Position numbers and translations under genes: made by a program. A DNA stretch of 64,000 bases from Avibacterium sp. 21-586 (GTDB taxonomy: Bacteria > Pseudomonadota > Gammaproteobacteria > Enterobacterales > Pasteurellaceae). How positions within the stretch are numbered: position 1 is the first letter of the stretch; each line of letters begins with the position of its first letter. The notes under the pieces are model-generated. The model was given only the letters and a program-made list of their open reading frames with translations, searched no databases and was not told where the DNA came from. Shown in pieces: positions 1 through 9,289 of the stretch. The stretch is from positions 1-64,000 of the forward strand of contig NZ_JAKKOD010000002.1 in assembly GCF_026226775.1 (NCBI RefSeq), given 5' to 3'.

Positions 1-22
1 CTAAATGGCCTAAATGCATTTT

Positions 23-118
23 CTAAGCATATTTCTCCATTAGCTCTATCATTGGTTTATATCTATCTTGTTTCCCAAGGTATTTTTTTACGCTATATTC
101 GCCACTGGCATCACATTT
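23..118 (-). pseudogene. Short coding remnant beyond the immunity gene
   Basis: On the minus strand about 31 codons stay open and end in TAG, including the peptide EYSVKKYLGKQDRYKPM. There is no start codon or ribosome site of its own. It follows the DUF1629-like immunity gene directly, where another toxin or immunity module would be expected, so I read it as the 3' end of a lost module. I do not recognise the family. The same remnant occurs in the right arm at 62951-63046. Confidence 0.35.
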
Positions 119-119
119 T

Positions 120-659
120 CTAAACCTCTTTAAACTCAGCACCAGTTAAAGCATTTTTTATGATCTCTTTTTTTATACTTTCACTAATAATAATCGCTAC
201 AGAAAACTTGCTTAAACGAAATAACGCCTTATTAATCTTTGAATAATCTAATTTCAGTTTATAAAAACTGTCATATTCACCAGCCAAGTCTGGCCTTATA
301 GGATCATCCTTCTCAAACTTAGTAAATTCTGAACGATTTTCATCAACACAATCAATTTCATTATGAATGACCATGGCGAAATATTTTTTTATTGTTTTTT
401 TATTTTCTATTTTGACAGGAATAAAAGATAGACCATTAGTATTCTCTATCAAAACTTTAAAATCTTCACTCACAATAGGAACGTTAAATGGAACCATAGT
501 TGTATAATCAAGTTCTTCTCCATCTTGAATTAATCGTATTATCAGATTAGTTTCATGAATCTCTGCATTTATTAATTTCCAATTATCAATGCTATGAATA
601 CCTCCTAAATACCAACGGTTTGGGTAGTCAATATCATCTAATAATCTATAATATTTCAT
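120..659 (-). CDS. DUF1629/Imm11-like immunity protein (intact copy)
   Basis: This gene encodes 179 residues with no signal peptide or membrane segment, so a cytoplasmic protein is expected. The pattern 'PIVSEDFKVLIE', a central 'SFIPV' stretch and the C-terminal 'IIISESIKKEI...LTGAEF' resemble the DUF1629 (Imm11-type) immunity family of polymorphic toxin systems. It starts 3 bases after the stop of the CdiA-like toxin module at 663-2975, the usual toxin-immunity layout. Its likely job is to bind and neutralise that module's C-terminal nuclease. The family call rests on pattern recall. The right-arm copy carries a one-base insertion near codon 17. Confidence 0.65.
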   Translation of the reverse strand: MKYYRLLDDIDYPNRWYLGGIHSIDNWKLINAEIHETNLIIRLIQDGEELDYTTMVPFNVPIVSEDFKVLIENTNGLSFIPVKIENKKTIKKYFAMVIHNEIDCVDENRSEFTKFEKDDPIRPDLAGEYDSFYKLKLDYSKINKALFRLSKFSVAIIISESIKKEIIKNALTGAEFKEV

Positions 660-662
660 TAA

Positions 663-2975
663 TTACTCCTTGGTTAGCCATTTATTCACTTGTGTACCTG
701 GTGTTTGTGCGTCTTTACCAATTTTCTCTAGCGTAGATTCCACTGCCTGTCTATACTCCTGGGTTTTAGGAGAAAGACCTATAGTTCTTCTAGATAATTT
801 ATCATATACATATTGATGGTATTCCTTAGGATGTGGTCCTTGATGTCCAAATACCTTAACTTTATTAATTGCATCATTAAAACTTAAATTTGCTCCATCA
901 AATATCTCTTTAAATACAGGCGTCCAAGGTCCTCCATTTGCTGTTGATATACAGTTTTTGTCTGTACAAATATGGTGGATTGGTGTTTTTTGACTTAATG
1001 TATTTTTTAATACTAAAGGTTTTGATACATTTATTTGCAAACCATTATCATCAATCATCATAAATTGATTAGACAACGTTCCATTAGAAGAGATTCTTTG
1101 ATAAATAGTGCTATTTGTGACAGCATCTTTTATCCCAGTATTTATGAGTTTTCCTCCGTTAGGTCCTTCAACTATACCGAGTGATAATGTTCGATAATTA
1201 TTTCCTAGCTCATTGCCTGTTACATAACTTAAGCTTCCTCCCCGAGTAATTTTTTCAAAAGCAGCCACTGTCGCTTTTTGACCTAATATACTTGCACCTT
1301 TAACCGCAGCACTCCCAGCTTTCACAACAGGAGCAAATTCAGCCAAAACACTTCCACCCCGAACTAATGGAATTAATGTCGTTTCTATCGACATATCCTT
1401 ACCATACAGATAATTCACATCGGACTGATTGTAATGAGTACGTAAGATATCTTTTGGGGCACTAGTCAGTGTTGACCATTTTTCACCTATACAACGAAAT
1501 GGTGATTTGACACACTCCGAAGCACTATAGGCTATATTTTGTGTCAGTGTCTTGCCTGTGTCGAGTGGATGATTTAGCAAAGCTCGCCCTGAGCTAGAAA
1601 GCCCATCAAGTACATCGCTTCCACTTTTTACTATGAGGTTATTCCGAATTTCAGGGATTAATGCGTTGGTTAAAACCTGATTATTCGCTTTGTCATATTG
1701 TGTGGCTAAACCTGAATATTTCCCTGTGGAATAATATTCATCTTTTATGGCACTAAATAATTTTTGTTTTTCACCATTCGCATTGATAAAAAAGGCGGGG
1801 TCTTCACCAAGAGGTAGTGGCACGCTATTAGAATAGCTAGCAGCACTTGCACTACGTAAAAACTGTAATGCTTCCTTATCTTGGGTGTTAATCATTTGTT
1901 TCCAAGCGTAATCTACCTCTTGAGCCGCTTGAATAATTAGACGTTCTTCTGCTGTTTTTTCATCAATACCTTGTTCTTCAGCAAAACGTTTTGCATTCTC
2001 TTTTATCCACTTCATTTCATCTGGATGCAACTGGCGATTGTTCCAATCTGTATTGGCTGCTGCGGTGATTGCGCCCGCGTTGCCATTGCCTACTGCCGCA
2101 CCAATAGCTAAGCCTGCTGCGCCATCCACAAACGCTTTGCCTGCCTTGCCAAATTTAGCTTCTGCGGTTTCACCTAATTTTTCAATGACTGGGGCAGCAA
2201 GAGATGTTGTGCCAGCCGCAGCGGCACCATTGACATTGCCCGTGAGTAATCCCCCTACCGCAGCGTGCAATGCCGCTCTACCAATGCCACCTTCTTTCCA
2301 AAGATTGTAGCGAGTTTGGTTTTCATTGAGATAGCTTGTTAGTTGAGCTAGTTCGCTTTGTAGTTTTGCTCGCTCTTCTGGGGTGGTGGTGCTTGACAAT
2401 GCGGCTTCAACCTGTGATTTTCGCGCAGATAAAATTTCATAATTTTGCACCGCACCTAATTTTTCTGAAGCCCAAGCGACACCTTGTGCAGCAACAGGGG
2501 CGAAGTTTTTGGTCACCTCTTGTTGAATCGCTAATTCTTTACTTAACGCCTCTTTATCAAAGTTATTTTCAAGCACCCCTGCATTCGCTTGGGCATTCTC
2601 TGTAGTAATCTCTGTTTTGATTTCTTTCAGTGTTTCTGCAACAGATTTTCCTGTGAGCGCTTGCTGAGCTTGTTCATCTCGAATATGAAGATTGGTGGTG
2701 TTAATGCCACTTTTTGTTAAGCTAGATTGGCTGTCTTTGTCATAACCAAAGCCGATACCTTGATTGACTCGAGTTGCCCGCGAACCATCTTCATTTAGGA
2801 TAATATTGTCGTCCTTATCTCTTACCTGACGACTGTCCCAACCGCCATTAATGTCTGCTTGTACGCCAACACCAAAAGCAGTTCCGCTATAATTTGCATG
2901 GTTTTCAATATCAGAATAGGAAAGTGTTCCCGTCTCAAAACGGTTTTTACCTTCTGCTTTGTTTGCCTGATACAT
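663..2975 (-). CDS. Orphan CdiA-like C-terminal module with AHH-type nuclease domain
   Basis: This encodes 770 residues without signal peptide, two-partner secretion domain or long haemagglutinin repeats, so it is a detached C-terminal piece of a CdiA/FHA-type exoprotein. Residues 1-120 carry the conserved filamentous region ('ANKAEGKNRFETGTLSYSDI', 'SGINTTNLHIRDEQAQQ'). An alanine/glycine-rich pre-toxin region follows at about 235-320, ending in 'AANTDWNNRQLHPDE', which takes the place of the VENN region. The last ~110 residues hold 'PIHHIC' (near 667) and 'GHQGPHPKEYH' (710-720), typical of AHH nucleases of the HNH/endonuclease VII superfamily. The ATG has only a weak ribosome site. Such orphan modules can recombine onto a full-length cdiA; none is in the window. 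The nuclease activity is inferred. Confidence 0.75.
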   Translation of the reverse strand: MYQANKAEGKNRFETGTLSYSDIENHANYSGTAFGVGVQADINGGWDSRQVRDKDDNIILNEDGSRATRVNQGIGFGYDKDSQSSLTKSGINTTNLHIRDEQAQQALTGKSVAETLKEIKTEITTENAQANAGVLENNFDKEALSKELAIQQEVTKNFAPVAAQGVAWASEKLGAVQNYEILSARKSQVEAALSSTTTPEERAKLQSELAQLTSYLNENQTRYNLWKEGGIGRAALHAAVGGLLTGNVNGAAAAGTTSLAAPVIEKLGETAEAKFGKAGKAFVDGAAGLAIGAAVGNGNAGAITAAANTDWNNRQLHPDEMKWIKENAKRFAEEQGIDEKTAEERLIIQAAQEVDYAWKQMINTQDKEALQFLRSASAASYSNSVPLPLGEDPAFFINANGEKQKLFSAIKDEYYSTGKYSGLATQYDKANNQVLTNALIPEIRNNLIVKSGSDVLDGLSSSGRALLNHPLDTGKTLTQNIAYSASECVKSPFRCIGEKWSTLTSAPKDILRTHYNQSDVNYLYGKDMSIETTLIPLVRGGSVLAEFAPVVKAGSAAVKGASILGQKATVAAFEKITRGGSLSYVTGNELGNNYRTLSLGIVEGPNGGKLINTGIKDAVTNSTIYQRISSNGTLSNQFMMIDDNGLQINVSKPLVLKNTLSQKTPIHHICTDKNCISTANGGPWTPVFKEIFDGANLSFNDAINKVKVFGHQGPHPKEYHQYVYDKLSRRTIGLSPKTQEYRQAVESTLEKIGKDAQTPGTQVNKWLTKE

Positions 2976-2998
2976 CAGAACCTATAATGCCTATAATG

Positions 2999-3391
2999 TT
3001 AATTTCTATACTTCATATTTTCTATACAAGTTTTAGTATTATCTCCATCTTGAGCTAGACACCATCTTAAAGGTGGTCTAAAACGAAGTCCTGAATCATA
3101 AAGACACTGAAAAAGATATTTTTGATTTAAATAGATAACCTCTTTATATTTTTTGTATTCATTGGTATTTTTATATATCTTTTCCCAAGATGTATCACCT
3201 TTATTAAATAACCCCCTTTGAGTCTCATCTAACATATTATAAGATTTTCTATCACAATCACCCCATATTTTTTTTTCCTGTTCTTCATTCATTTCTTTAG
3301 GAGGTAGCCAGTATCTAAAAGATGGAGGGGAACCATTAGCAAGATAACATCCAGATAATAATAAAGGGAGTAATAATATAATTATTCTCAT
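2999..3391 (-). CDS. Small lipoprotein, probable immunity protein
   Basis: This encodes 130 residues. A short hydrophobic leader ends in the lipobox 'LLSGC', so a lipid-anchored periplasmic protein is predicted. The rest is charged and cysteine-containing ('WGDCDRK', 'LFQCLYDSG', 'RWCLAQD') and I do not recognise a family. Its ATG overlaps the stop of the preceding toxin module (TAATG) and has a strong ribosome site (AGGAGG about 10 bases upstream), so translation is coupled to that gene. Position and coupling suggest it is the immunity protein of the 415-residue module, guarding the envelope. The right copy is 59677-60069. Confidence 0.55.
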   Translation of the reverse strand: MRIIILLLPLLLSGCYLANGSPPSFRYWLPPKEMNEEQEKKIWGDCDRKSYNMLDETQRGLFNKGDTSWEKIYKNTNEYKKYKEVIYLNQKYLFQCLYDSGLRFRPPLRWCLAQDGDNTKTCIENMKYRN

Positions 3392-4638
3392 TATTTTTTC
3401 TCCTCCTGATTATTTAAAATAATACCATTGTTAAAATTAATATGTTTTGTTTTTGGGCCAATTTTTCCCCATATAGTATTTTGATATTCTTTAAATTGTT
3501 CTACTTTCTCTTTTTGTACTTTACCATCTTTATCTGTATTCAAAAACCGTACCGCCTCCTCATCCCGATAATATGCCTCAGTATGATGCCCCATTAGCAT
3601 ATCCCAAAGTGGAACCCCTGTACTATTATTTCCTGTAGTATTCGTATTCCCTATACCAATACTTAAATTCCCTGGTACAAATGGCAAATTAATTCCTGTT
3701 GCCACAATATCTCTCGGCGCAGAAGCATATTCCACACTTCCATCTCTGAATAAGCCAGCTGCTGTTTCGGTATAGCCTTTATCATATAAACCACCTGATA
3801 AAGTGGCTGCCAGAGTATTATTCGTTATTGGATACGATGTTCCTACAACATACGCATTTAATGTTGTATTTTTGAATGACATCCCCTCATGCTTCGCCCA
3901 ATTCATGGCATTTTTTGTACCTGAAGCACCTAAGCTATGATTAACTTGGGATAAGTCTACTCGATTCGTTGGATTCTGACGATTATATTCATCTAATAAT
4001 CCCCAGATTTTAGCTTGATCTCGACTTGCATTTGATGCACCAAAAATACTTGGCATATCCAATCCTCCTCTTACTCGCTCAAATAGGGTATAAATCAGTT
4101 CTGACGGTAGAGAAGAATACTCTCTTCTTACAATTAAAGAATCATTGTTTAAGTATTCCTTTCCGCCATATTGAATTGCACCTATTGTTCTATCTTCATC
4201 AGACTCATTCATTATGCCGTGAGCATAAAGACGAGCTAATAACTCCGCTTCCTCTTTAGTTTTTGGCACTGTGAGCTGATCAACATTTACTTCGGATACC
4301 TTGATACATTCAATACTTTGACAATTCTCGTCTTTTTTATGTTTTAAATAGATATTTTGCTCATTTTTCTCTATTTGATAGTAGATTTCATCACCTTGAT
4401 CATTAACATTATTGACAAACTCCGTTGCAGTATTTAAATCACGCTCTAAATCTGAACGAATAGTTTCAATATCAGCTTTTTCAACACCTTGGTGAAGATT
4501 GATTTTAGTAAGCCCTTGTAAACTTTCCTCAACTGTTTTTCCGCTTATCTTTTGTTGAGCTTCGTGATCACGAATAGTAATATTGGCGGTATTGATTGAG
4601 CTGGTTGTTATACCCGTTTCGCTCCCTTTATCTTTCAC
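3391..4638 (-). CDS. Orphan CdiA-like module with lipase-like motif
   Basis: This encodes 415 residues from a GTG. An in-frame stop lies just upstream, so the ORF cannot extend. The first ~40 residues ('TSSINTANITIRDHEAQQ') match the conserved region also present at residues 75-120 of the neighbouring 770-residue module, marking it as a second detached CdiA/FHA C-terminal piece. The remainder is different. Near residue 235 it has 'QVNHSLGASGT', which resembles the GHSLG nucleophile elbow of lipases with the first glycine replaced by asparagine. The later 'GHHTEAYYRDEEAVRF' is unassigned. A phospholipase-type toxin would fit the lipoprotein encoded next door, but this is inference. No secretion signal is present. 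Confidence 0.6.
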   Translation of the reverse strand: MKDKGSETGITTSSINTANITIRDHEAQQKISGKTVEESLQGLTKINLHQGVEKADIETIRSDLERDLNTATEFVNNVNDQGDEIYYQIEKNEQNIYLKHKKDENCQSIECIKVSEVNVDQLTVPKTKEEAELLARLYAHGIMNESDEDRTIGAIQYGGKEYLNNDSLIVRREYSSLPSELIYTLFERVRGGLDMPSIFGASNASRDQAKIWGLLDEYNRQNPTNRVDLSQVNHSLGASGTKNAMNWAKHEGMSFKNTTLNAYVVGTSYPITNNTLAATLSGGLYDKGYTETAAGLFRDGSVEYASAPRDIVATGINLPFVPGNLSIGIGNTNTTGNNSTGVPLWDMLMGHHTEAYYRDEEAVRFLNTDKDGKVQKEKVEQFKEYQNTIWGKIGPKTKHINFNNGIILNNQEEKK

Positions 4639-4696
4639 TTGACTCTAATAGAGTGGTTGCAATGCCTTTTTCTATTCCTTAGTTACCTTCAGCATT
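4628..4696 (-). pseudogene. Frameshifted CdiA remnant upstream of the orphan module
   Basis: In a frame shifted by one relative to the 415-residue ORF, the minus strand reads NAEGN, a stop, then GIEKGIATTLLESSER and a stop. This resembles the CdiA/FHA sequence that normally precedes the SSINTANITIRD region. The module was therefore once joined to a longer filamentous protein, and its upstream part has decayed through an internal stop and a frameshift. The same remnant lies at 58372-58440. Confidence 0.5.
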
Positions 4697-4848
4697 TTTT
4701 GTGCTTTATCTATGCATTTAGGTGTTTCTTAGAGTATGCAGTCAAAATACATCCTGATAATTGAAGAGAAATAGCAAAAATAACGTTTCATTATGTTTTG
4801 CTTTTGATATTAGAATTGATAAATCTCATCATAACGTGAAAAATTATT

Positions 4849-4925
4849 TGGCGAACGTGGGCGGAGTCGAACCGCCGACCTGTCCCTTAGGAGGGGACTG
4901 CTCTATCCTGCTAAGCTACACGTTC
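4849..4925 (-). tRNA. tRNA-Arg (CCT)
   Basis: A 77-base tRNA on the minus strand with acceptor GAACGTG/CACGTTC, T loop TTCGACT, encoded CCA, and anticodon loop CTCCTAA giving anticodon CCT. It stands alone, about 115 bases beyond the Phe-Asn tRNA terminator. The orphan toxin modules begin about 210 bases past it. The right copy is 58143-58219. Confidence 0.95.
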
Positions 4926-5040
4926 TTTTAAATCTCAATTTTACACAAATATGTGATGATGAAAAGCAGAGAGTGAAAAATAAAGTGCGGTGCATATTTT
5001 ATCAATTTTTTAGTAAGAAAAGAGATAATAATTAGATATG

Positions 5041-5068
5041 AAAAAGCCACTAATTTCCATTAGTGGCT
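5041..5068 (-). terminator. Terminator of the tRNA-Phe/tRNA-Asn transcript
   Basis: On the minus strand a 10-base perfect stem (AGCCACTAAT with ATTAGTGGCT) and a GGAA loop are followed by a run of T. It lies about 10 bases past tRNA-Asn. Confidence 0.85.
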
Positions 5069-5078
5069 ATTAAGAATT

Positions 5079-5154
5079 TGGCTCCTCCTGCTGGACTTGA
5101 ACCAGCGACATATGGATTAACAGTCCACCGTTCTACCGACTGAACTAAGGAGGA
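5079..5154 (-). tRNA. tRNA-Asn (GTT)
   Basis: A 76-base tRNA on the minus strand with acceptor TCCTCCT/AGGAGGA, encoded CCA and anticodon GTT. It follows tRNA-Phe by 4 bases in the same transcript. The right copy is 57914-57989. Confidence 0.96.
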
Positions 5155-5158
5155 ATAG

Positions 5159-5234
5159 TGGTGCCTCGAGGCGGAATCGAACCACCGACACGGGGATTTT
5201 CAATCCCCTGCTCTACCGACTGAGCTATCGAGGC
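5159..5234 (-). tRNA. tRNA-Phe (GAA)
   Basis: A 76-base tRNA on the minus strand with acceptor GCCTCGA/TCGAGGC, encoded CCA and anticodon GAA in the loop TTGAAAA. It is the first gene of a two-tRNA transcript with tRNA-Asn. The right copy is 57834-57909. Confidence 0.97.
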
Positions 5235-5250
5235 AACTCATCATTGGTGC

Positions 5251-5281
5251 GTATTAAACGATTTTTACCGCGTTAAGTCAA
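5251..5281 (-). promoter_or_regulatory. Candidate promoter of the tRNA-Phe/Asn transcript
   Basis: On the minus strand TTGACT is followed after 18-19 bases by TTAATAC and a GC-containing discriminator (GCACC), ending about 17 bases before tRNA-Phe. The -35 box is good and the -10 box is weak. Confidence 0.5.
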
Positions 5282-5390
5282 TCATTAATTTTAACTTTTT
5301 TGCTTTTTTTTGTTTGTTTGAATATTTAACAAGCGAAATGCATAGAAATACGGCAAAAATCGCATAAAAAAATGAAGCCTCCTCTAATTT

Positions 5391-6467
5391 TTATCGTCTA
5401 ACACGATAGCTTTTTTGTGCCTTATCCACTTTAATTAAGTAATTTCTTGCTTGTGAAGATGGGTGTGCCGTGGTTAAAATGCGGTACACTTGCTCAGGAT
5501 ATAACCGGTTGATTTGTTCAATTGCCATATCTTTATCTTCGTGGAATACCCGCAACACAGCACCTGCGCCACTGTTATAAGCAGAAATCATAGCAAAACG
5601 TTTAGAGGTTGGATTACTAATACCATCTAAATATTTATTTTGTAATAGCCATAAATAAGAGGCACCTGTATCAATATTTTTTTCAGGATCAAATAAATAA
5701 TTTTTTGATGGCTGACCACCACGGCCTTTCATTTGAAATACATCACGCCCAGCAGTACGAGGTACCACTTGCATTAAACCAATCGCATTTGCATAGCTAA
5801 TGGCATAAGGGTTGAAACTGGATTCCGTTTGCATAATACCTAAAATCAAGCTTTCATCAAGGTTATAGCGTCTAGCAGCGCGGCGTACCATTGGTAGGTA
5901 TTTTTTCGCACGCACTGCAACATGGTTAGCAATCATTGGGATCACTACGAACTGTACCATTCTGCCGTTACTCAAGCGACGTGTTTGCAATTTGTTTTGC
6001 AGGAGATAATCAGCAAAATTACCTGCGATAAACTCATTAGTGATTTGTTGACCTAAATTATCCACTACCTGTCCCACAAGAAATGGACGAGAGCTTATGG
6101 GTACATCACCGGAAGCAAATAAATCAATTCCATTCGCATCCGATCCCATTAATAACGTATGCACAATAGAATTATGAAGACGGCTAAGATCTTGCAGAGT
6201 TTCTACAGTGATCGTTCCTTCATCAAAACTGACGTGGCTACGGGTATAAAAACTATCGGTGTATTTCACATAGTCTTTACGGCTAGCTACTAATAATTCG
6301 TTTACGCCCCAAATTTGATCGATATTATGGGAAAATTGCCCCGTTAAAATATCTAGCCCGCGTGTATCTTTGCTGAACGCTTCATCATCATAGATACGCT
6401 TCTGGCTCGAACCTCCACAGGCAAATAAAAAGGGAATAATTAATGCAATAACATATTTTTTCATCAT
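5391..6467 (-). CDS. mltC: Membrane-bound lytic murein transglycosylase C
   Basis: MltC cleaves the glycan strands of peptidoglycan with formation of 1,6-anhydromuramic acid, acting as an outer-membrane lipoprotein. The 358 residues begin with a short leader and lipobox 'LFAC'. The N-terminal half matches the MltC-specific domain. The SLT domain follows at about 190-340 with the catalytic glutamate in '[13 protein letters not shown]', then '[10 protein letters not shown]' and '[14 protein letters not shown]'. It is the last gene of mutY-yggX-mltC; its start adjoins the yggX stop. ATGATG offers two start codons three bases apart. The right copy at 56601-57677 encodes the same protein. Confidence 0.95.
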   Translation of the reverse strand: MMKKYVIALIIPFLFACGGSSQKRIYDDEAFSKDTRGLDILTGQFSHNIDQIWGVNELLVASRKDYVKYTDSFYTRSHVSFDEGTITVETLQDLSRLHNSIVHTLLMGSDANGIDLFASGDVPISSRPFLVGQVVDNLGQQITNEFIAGNFADYLLQNKLQTRRLSNGRMVQFVVIPMIANHVAVRAKKYLPMVRRAARRYNLDESLILGIMQTESSFNPYAISYANAIGLMQVVPRTAGRDVFQMKGRGGQPSKNYLFDPEKNIDTGASYLWLLQNKYLDGISNPTSKRFAMISAYNSGAGAVLRVFHEDKDMAIEQINRLYPEQVYRILTTAHPSSQARNYLIKVDKAQKSYRVRR

Positions 6468-6742
6468 TATTTTTCTTCTGGTGGAACATAGCCTTCAATA
6501 TGAACATCTTTGCCTTCAAATAAGAAATTCACCATTTCTTGCTCTAATAATTGGCGGTGTTCGGTATTCATCATATTTAATTTTTTCTCATTGACCAGCA
6601 TTGTTTGTTTTTTCATCCACTCACCCCAAGCCTGTTTGCTGATATTATCGAAAATACGCTTGCCCAACTCACCTGGATAAAGTTGAAAATCTAACCCATC
6701 GGCCTCTTGTTTTAAATAGGCACAAAATACCGTTCTTGCCAT
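6467..6742 (-). CDS. yggX: YggX-type Fe(II)-trafficking protein
   Basis: This encodes 91 residues of the YggX family, small cytoplasmic proteins linked to iron handling and protection of iron-sulfur clusters from oxidation. Visible signatures are '[17 protein letters not shown]' with the conserved N-terminal cysteine, '[13 protein letters not shown]' and '[18 protein letters not shown]'. Its ATG overlaps the mutY stop (TAATG), so the two are translationally coupled. This makes sense because MutY carries an iron-sulfur cluster. Full family length. Confidence 0.95.
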   Translation of the reverse strand: MARTVFCAYLKQEADGLDFQLYPGELGKRIFDNISKQAWGEWMKKQTMLVNEKKLNMMNTEHRQLLEQEMVNFLFEGKDVHIEGYVPPEEK

Positions 6743-7860
6743 TATTCTTTTCCTTTTGCTAACTGTAATAAAAGATTTTTGACTGGCGTTGCCAGCCCAA
6801 TTTGATCAGGATTCCGTGGATCATACCAATATTTGACCGCACTTTGTATAGAAGATTCATACTTGCCGTAATTTTCATCCACTTTTTTCCAATTAGAACG
6901 ATTCGCGTCCTCTCCACGATATTCCTGTTGAACATAAATAGGGTAGATCATTAGATGAAAATGACTAAAAGTATGACGAAAAGCCGGCCATTCTTGATAG
7001 AAAACTACGTTTTGATGAGCTAAATAAGCCAATAAATCCGGCTTGCTGTCAAATTGTGGAAAACAATACAGCCCCCCCCACAAGCCAGCATTTTCACGCT
7101 GTTCTAATGCTACCTTGCCTTGCTGCTGCCAAATCAAGAAATAGCTCTGCCGCTCAGGCAAGTTTTTTTTGGGCTTCTTCGCAGGGTAATCTTGCCAATT
7201 TTGCTGTAAATTTGCACCGCACTTTGTTGATAATGGACAAAGTGAGCACTTCGGTTTCGAGCGCGTACACACCATTGCACCAATATCCATCATCGCTTGA
7301 TTAAAATCTGCCACACGCTCTGTTGGTGTCACTTGTGCACTTAATTGCCAAAGCTGATTTTCTACTTTTTTCTCACTCGTCCAACCTTCAACAGTAAAAT
7401 AGCGCGATAGTACGCGTTTAACATTGCCGTCTAAAATGGGATAAGGGGCATTTAAGCAAGAAGAGAGGATCGCCCCCGCAGTACTTCGTCCAATACCTTT
7501 TAATGCCTGTACTTGTTCAAATTCAGTGGGAAAATTGCCCTGATATTGATCACGAATGAGTTGTGCTGATTGATGCAAATTTCTTGCACGAGCGTAGTAA
7601 CCTAAGCCGGTCCACAAATGTAATACTTCATCAAGTGGTGCGTTGGCAAGTGCAGTGATAGTTGGGAAAGTTTGCATAAAGCGTTCAAAATAAGGAATCA
7701 CCGTAGCAACTTGGGTTTGCTGCAACATCACCTCTGACAGCCAAACACCATAAAGAGTTTTGTTTCTCTGCCAGGGCAAATGCTTGCGCCCAAATTGATC
7801 GTACCAAGTAAGAATCGCGTGTGCGAAAAAATCGTCAAGGGAGGATTGCGCTTGTAACAT
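6742..7860 (-). CDS. mutY: A/G-specific adenine DNA glycosylase (intact copy)
   Basis: MutY removes adenine mispaired with 8-oxoguanine or guanine in base excision repair. The 372 residues contain '[10 protein letters not shown]' with the catalytic glutamate, the helix-hairpin-helix '[12 protein letters not shown]', the catalytic aspartate in 'QAMMDIGA', the iron-sulfur ligands C-X6-C-X2-C-X5-C at about 195-211, and a NUDIX-like C-terminal domain starting near '[12 protein letters not shown]'. Two homopolymers matter here: an 8-base A run near codons 228-230 and an 8-base G run encoding WGG (the latter at 7072-7079 on the plus strand). Both are shorter in the right-arm copy. First gene of mutY-yggX-mltC. 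Confidence 0.96.
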   Translation of the reverse strand: MLQAQSSLDDFFAHAILTWYDQFGRKHLPWQRNKTLYGVWLSEVMLQQTQVATVIPYFERFMQTFPTITALANAPLDEVLHLWTGLGYYARARNLHQSAQLIRDQYQGNFPTEFEQVQALKGIGRSTAGAILSSCLNAPYPILDGNVKRVLSRYFTVEGWTSEKKVENQLWQLSAQVTPTERVADFNQAMMDIGAMVCTRSKPKCSLCPLSTKCGANLQQNWQDYPAKKPKKNLPERQSYFLIWQQQGKVALEQRENAGLWGGLYCFPQFDSKPDLLAYLAHQNVVFYQEWPAFRHTFSHFHLMIYPIYVQQEYRGEDANRSNWKKVDENYGKYESSIQSAVKYWYDPRNPDQIGLATPVKNLLLQLAKGKE

Positions 7861-8042
7861 AGATCTAAGATAAAATAAAAAGGAAAGTGTATCATAGAGT
7901 GAAATTGAACAAAATATACAGAAAACATCCCTACTTTTTCCTTTTCCCTTGCGTGATAAGAAACGAACCCATAAAATACCCTCTTAATATAAATTTTTGC
8001 ATTGTACTAACAGTAAGATATATTTTTACAGTAAGATTTTGA

Positions 8043-8795
8043 ATGATAGAAGAACAGATTAGCTTTGCGGATCAGAAACGAAAAACCGTTGAAACTGCTG
8101 AATTCACTGCAGATGGACGCTACAAACGTAAAGTGCGTAGTTTCGTATTGCGTACAGGGCGACTAAGTGATTTTCAACGTAATATGATGAATGAGTATTG
8201 GCCAATTTATGGCTTAGCTCACCAAACCGAACCTTTTGATTTTAAAAAGATTTACGGCAACGATAAGCCCGTTATTTTAGAAATTGGCTTTGGAATGGGA
8301 AAATCTCTGGTGGAAATGGCGGAGCAAAATCCAGATAAAAATTATCTAGGTATTGAAGTGCATACACCTGGCGTGGGTGCGTGCATTGCTTATTCCGTGG
8401 AAAAGAAGGTAAAGAATTTACGCGTTATTTGTCACGATGCCACAGAAATTTTACGCGATTGCATTCCCGATGGTAGCCTTGCTGGTTTACAGCTCTTTTT
8501 CCCTGATCCTTGGCATAAAGCGAAACATCATAAACGCCGCATTGTACAGCCACATTTTGTGCAAACTGTCTGTCAAAAACTCGCTAGCCCAGGTTTTATT
8601 CATATGGCAACAGACTGGGAAAACTATGCGGAACAAATGTTAGACGTGTTGCAAAACAATCCACAGTTGCGCAATACTTCAGCCACAAAGGACTATATTC
8701 CACGCCCTGAAACCCGCCCATTAACCAAGTTTGAACAGCGCGGCCATCGTTTGGGACACGGCGTATGGGATTTATATTTTATTAAAACTGAATAA
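8043..8795 (+). CDS. trmB: tRNA (guanine-N7-)-methyltransferase
   Basis: TrmB makes m7G at position 46 of tRNA variable loops using S-adenosylmethionine. The 250 residues show the SAM-binding motif '[13 protein letters not shown]', the family motif '[15 protein letters not shown]' and '[11 protein letters not shown]'. Length is normal. It is divergent from mutY across a 182-base gap and is followed 29 bases later by yggL, probably in one transcript. I see no convincing Shine-Dalgarno box before the ATG. The right copy is 54277-55029. Confidence 0.96.
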   Translation: MIEEQISFADQKRKTVETAEFTADGRYKRKVRSFVLRTGRLSDFQRNMMNEYWPIYGLAHQTEPFDFKKIYGNDKPVILEIGFGMGKSLVEMAEQNPDKNYLGIEVHTPGVGACIAYSVEKKVKNLRVICHDATEILRDCIPDGSLAGLQLFFPDPWHKAKHHKRRIVQPHFVQTVCQKLASPGFIHMATDWENYAEQMLDVLQNNPQLRNTSATKDYIPRPETRPLTKFEQRGHRLGHGVWDLYFIKTE

Positions 8796-8824
8796 TATCA
8801 GCCTAGAAATACGAGGAGAAAACT

Positions 8825-9163
8825 ATGGCTATTCAACGTAATAGAAGACAACGCAAAAAAATGCACCTTGCAGAATTCCAAGAATTAGGCTTTTTAGTAA
8901 ACTGGCAATTCGTAGAAAATACCCCAATTGATAAAATTGATGAGGTTGTAGATCGTTTTATCAATGAAGTGATTCGTCCAAATGGCTTAGCTTATGAAGG
9001 TAGCGGTTATTTACACTGGGAAGGGTTAGTATGCTTAGAAGAAATTGGAAAATGTAATGAAAGCCACCGTGAGCTAGTGAAAAACTGGTTAGAAAGCAAT
9101 GGATTACAACAAATTGAGATTAGTGAACTGTTTGATATTTGGTGGGAGTACCCAACAAAATAA
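8825..9163 (+). CDS. yggL: YggL family protein (DUF469)
   Basis: This encodes 112 residues of the YggL/DUF469 family, reported to associate with the large ribosomal subunit in E. coli. Signatures are the basic N-terminus 'RNRRQRKKMHLAEFQELGF', 'YEGSGYLHWEGLV' and the C-terminal 'DIWWEYP'. It has a good ribosome site (GAGGAG) and lies 29 bases after trmB. It ends before a hairpin terminator and converges on tuf. Confidence 0.9.
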   Translation: MAIQRNRRQRKKMHLAEFQELGFLVNWQFVENTPIDKIDEVVDRFINEVIRPNGLAYEGSGYLHWEGLVCLEEIGKCNESHRELVKNWLESNGLQQIEISELFDIWWEYPTK

Positions 9164-9185
9164 CCTTTCTATAGTTTTATAATTC

Positions 9186-9210
9186 AAATCCTGCTGTTGC
9201 AGGATTTTTT
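9186..9210 (+). terminator. Terminator after yggL
   Basis: A 9-base perfect stem (AAATCCTGC with GCAGGATTT) with loop TGTT runs into a T tract, 22 bases after the yggL stop. The mirror copy is 53862-53886. Confidence 0.85.
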
Positions 9211-9289
9211 ACATGTTTATATTTTAACGCTTATCAAGTGCGGTCATTTTTTATTAGATATTTTAAATATGATGATATAAATGTAAAGA

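Noticed and set aside
2038..2605. Open frames on the plus strand inside the CdiA-like module (and their mirrors at 60463-61030)
   Set aside because: They are low-complexity antisense shadows of an alanine-rich coding region, with no ribosome site and no recognisable domain.
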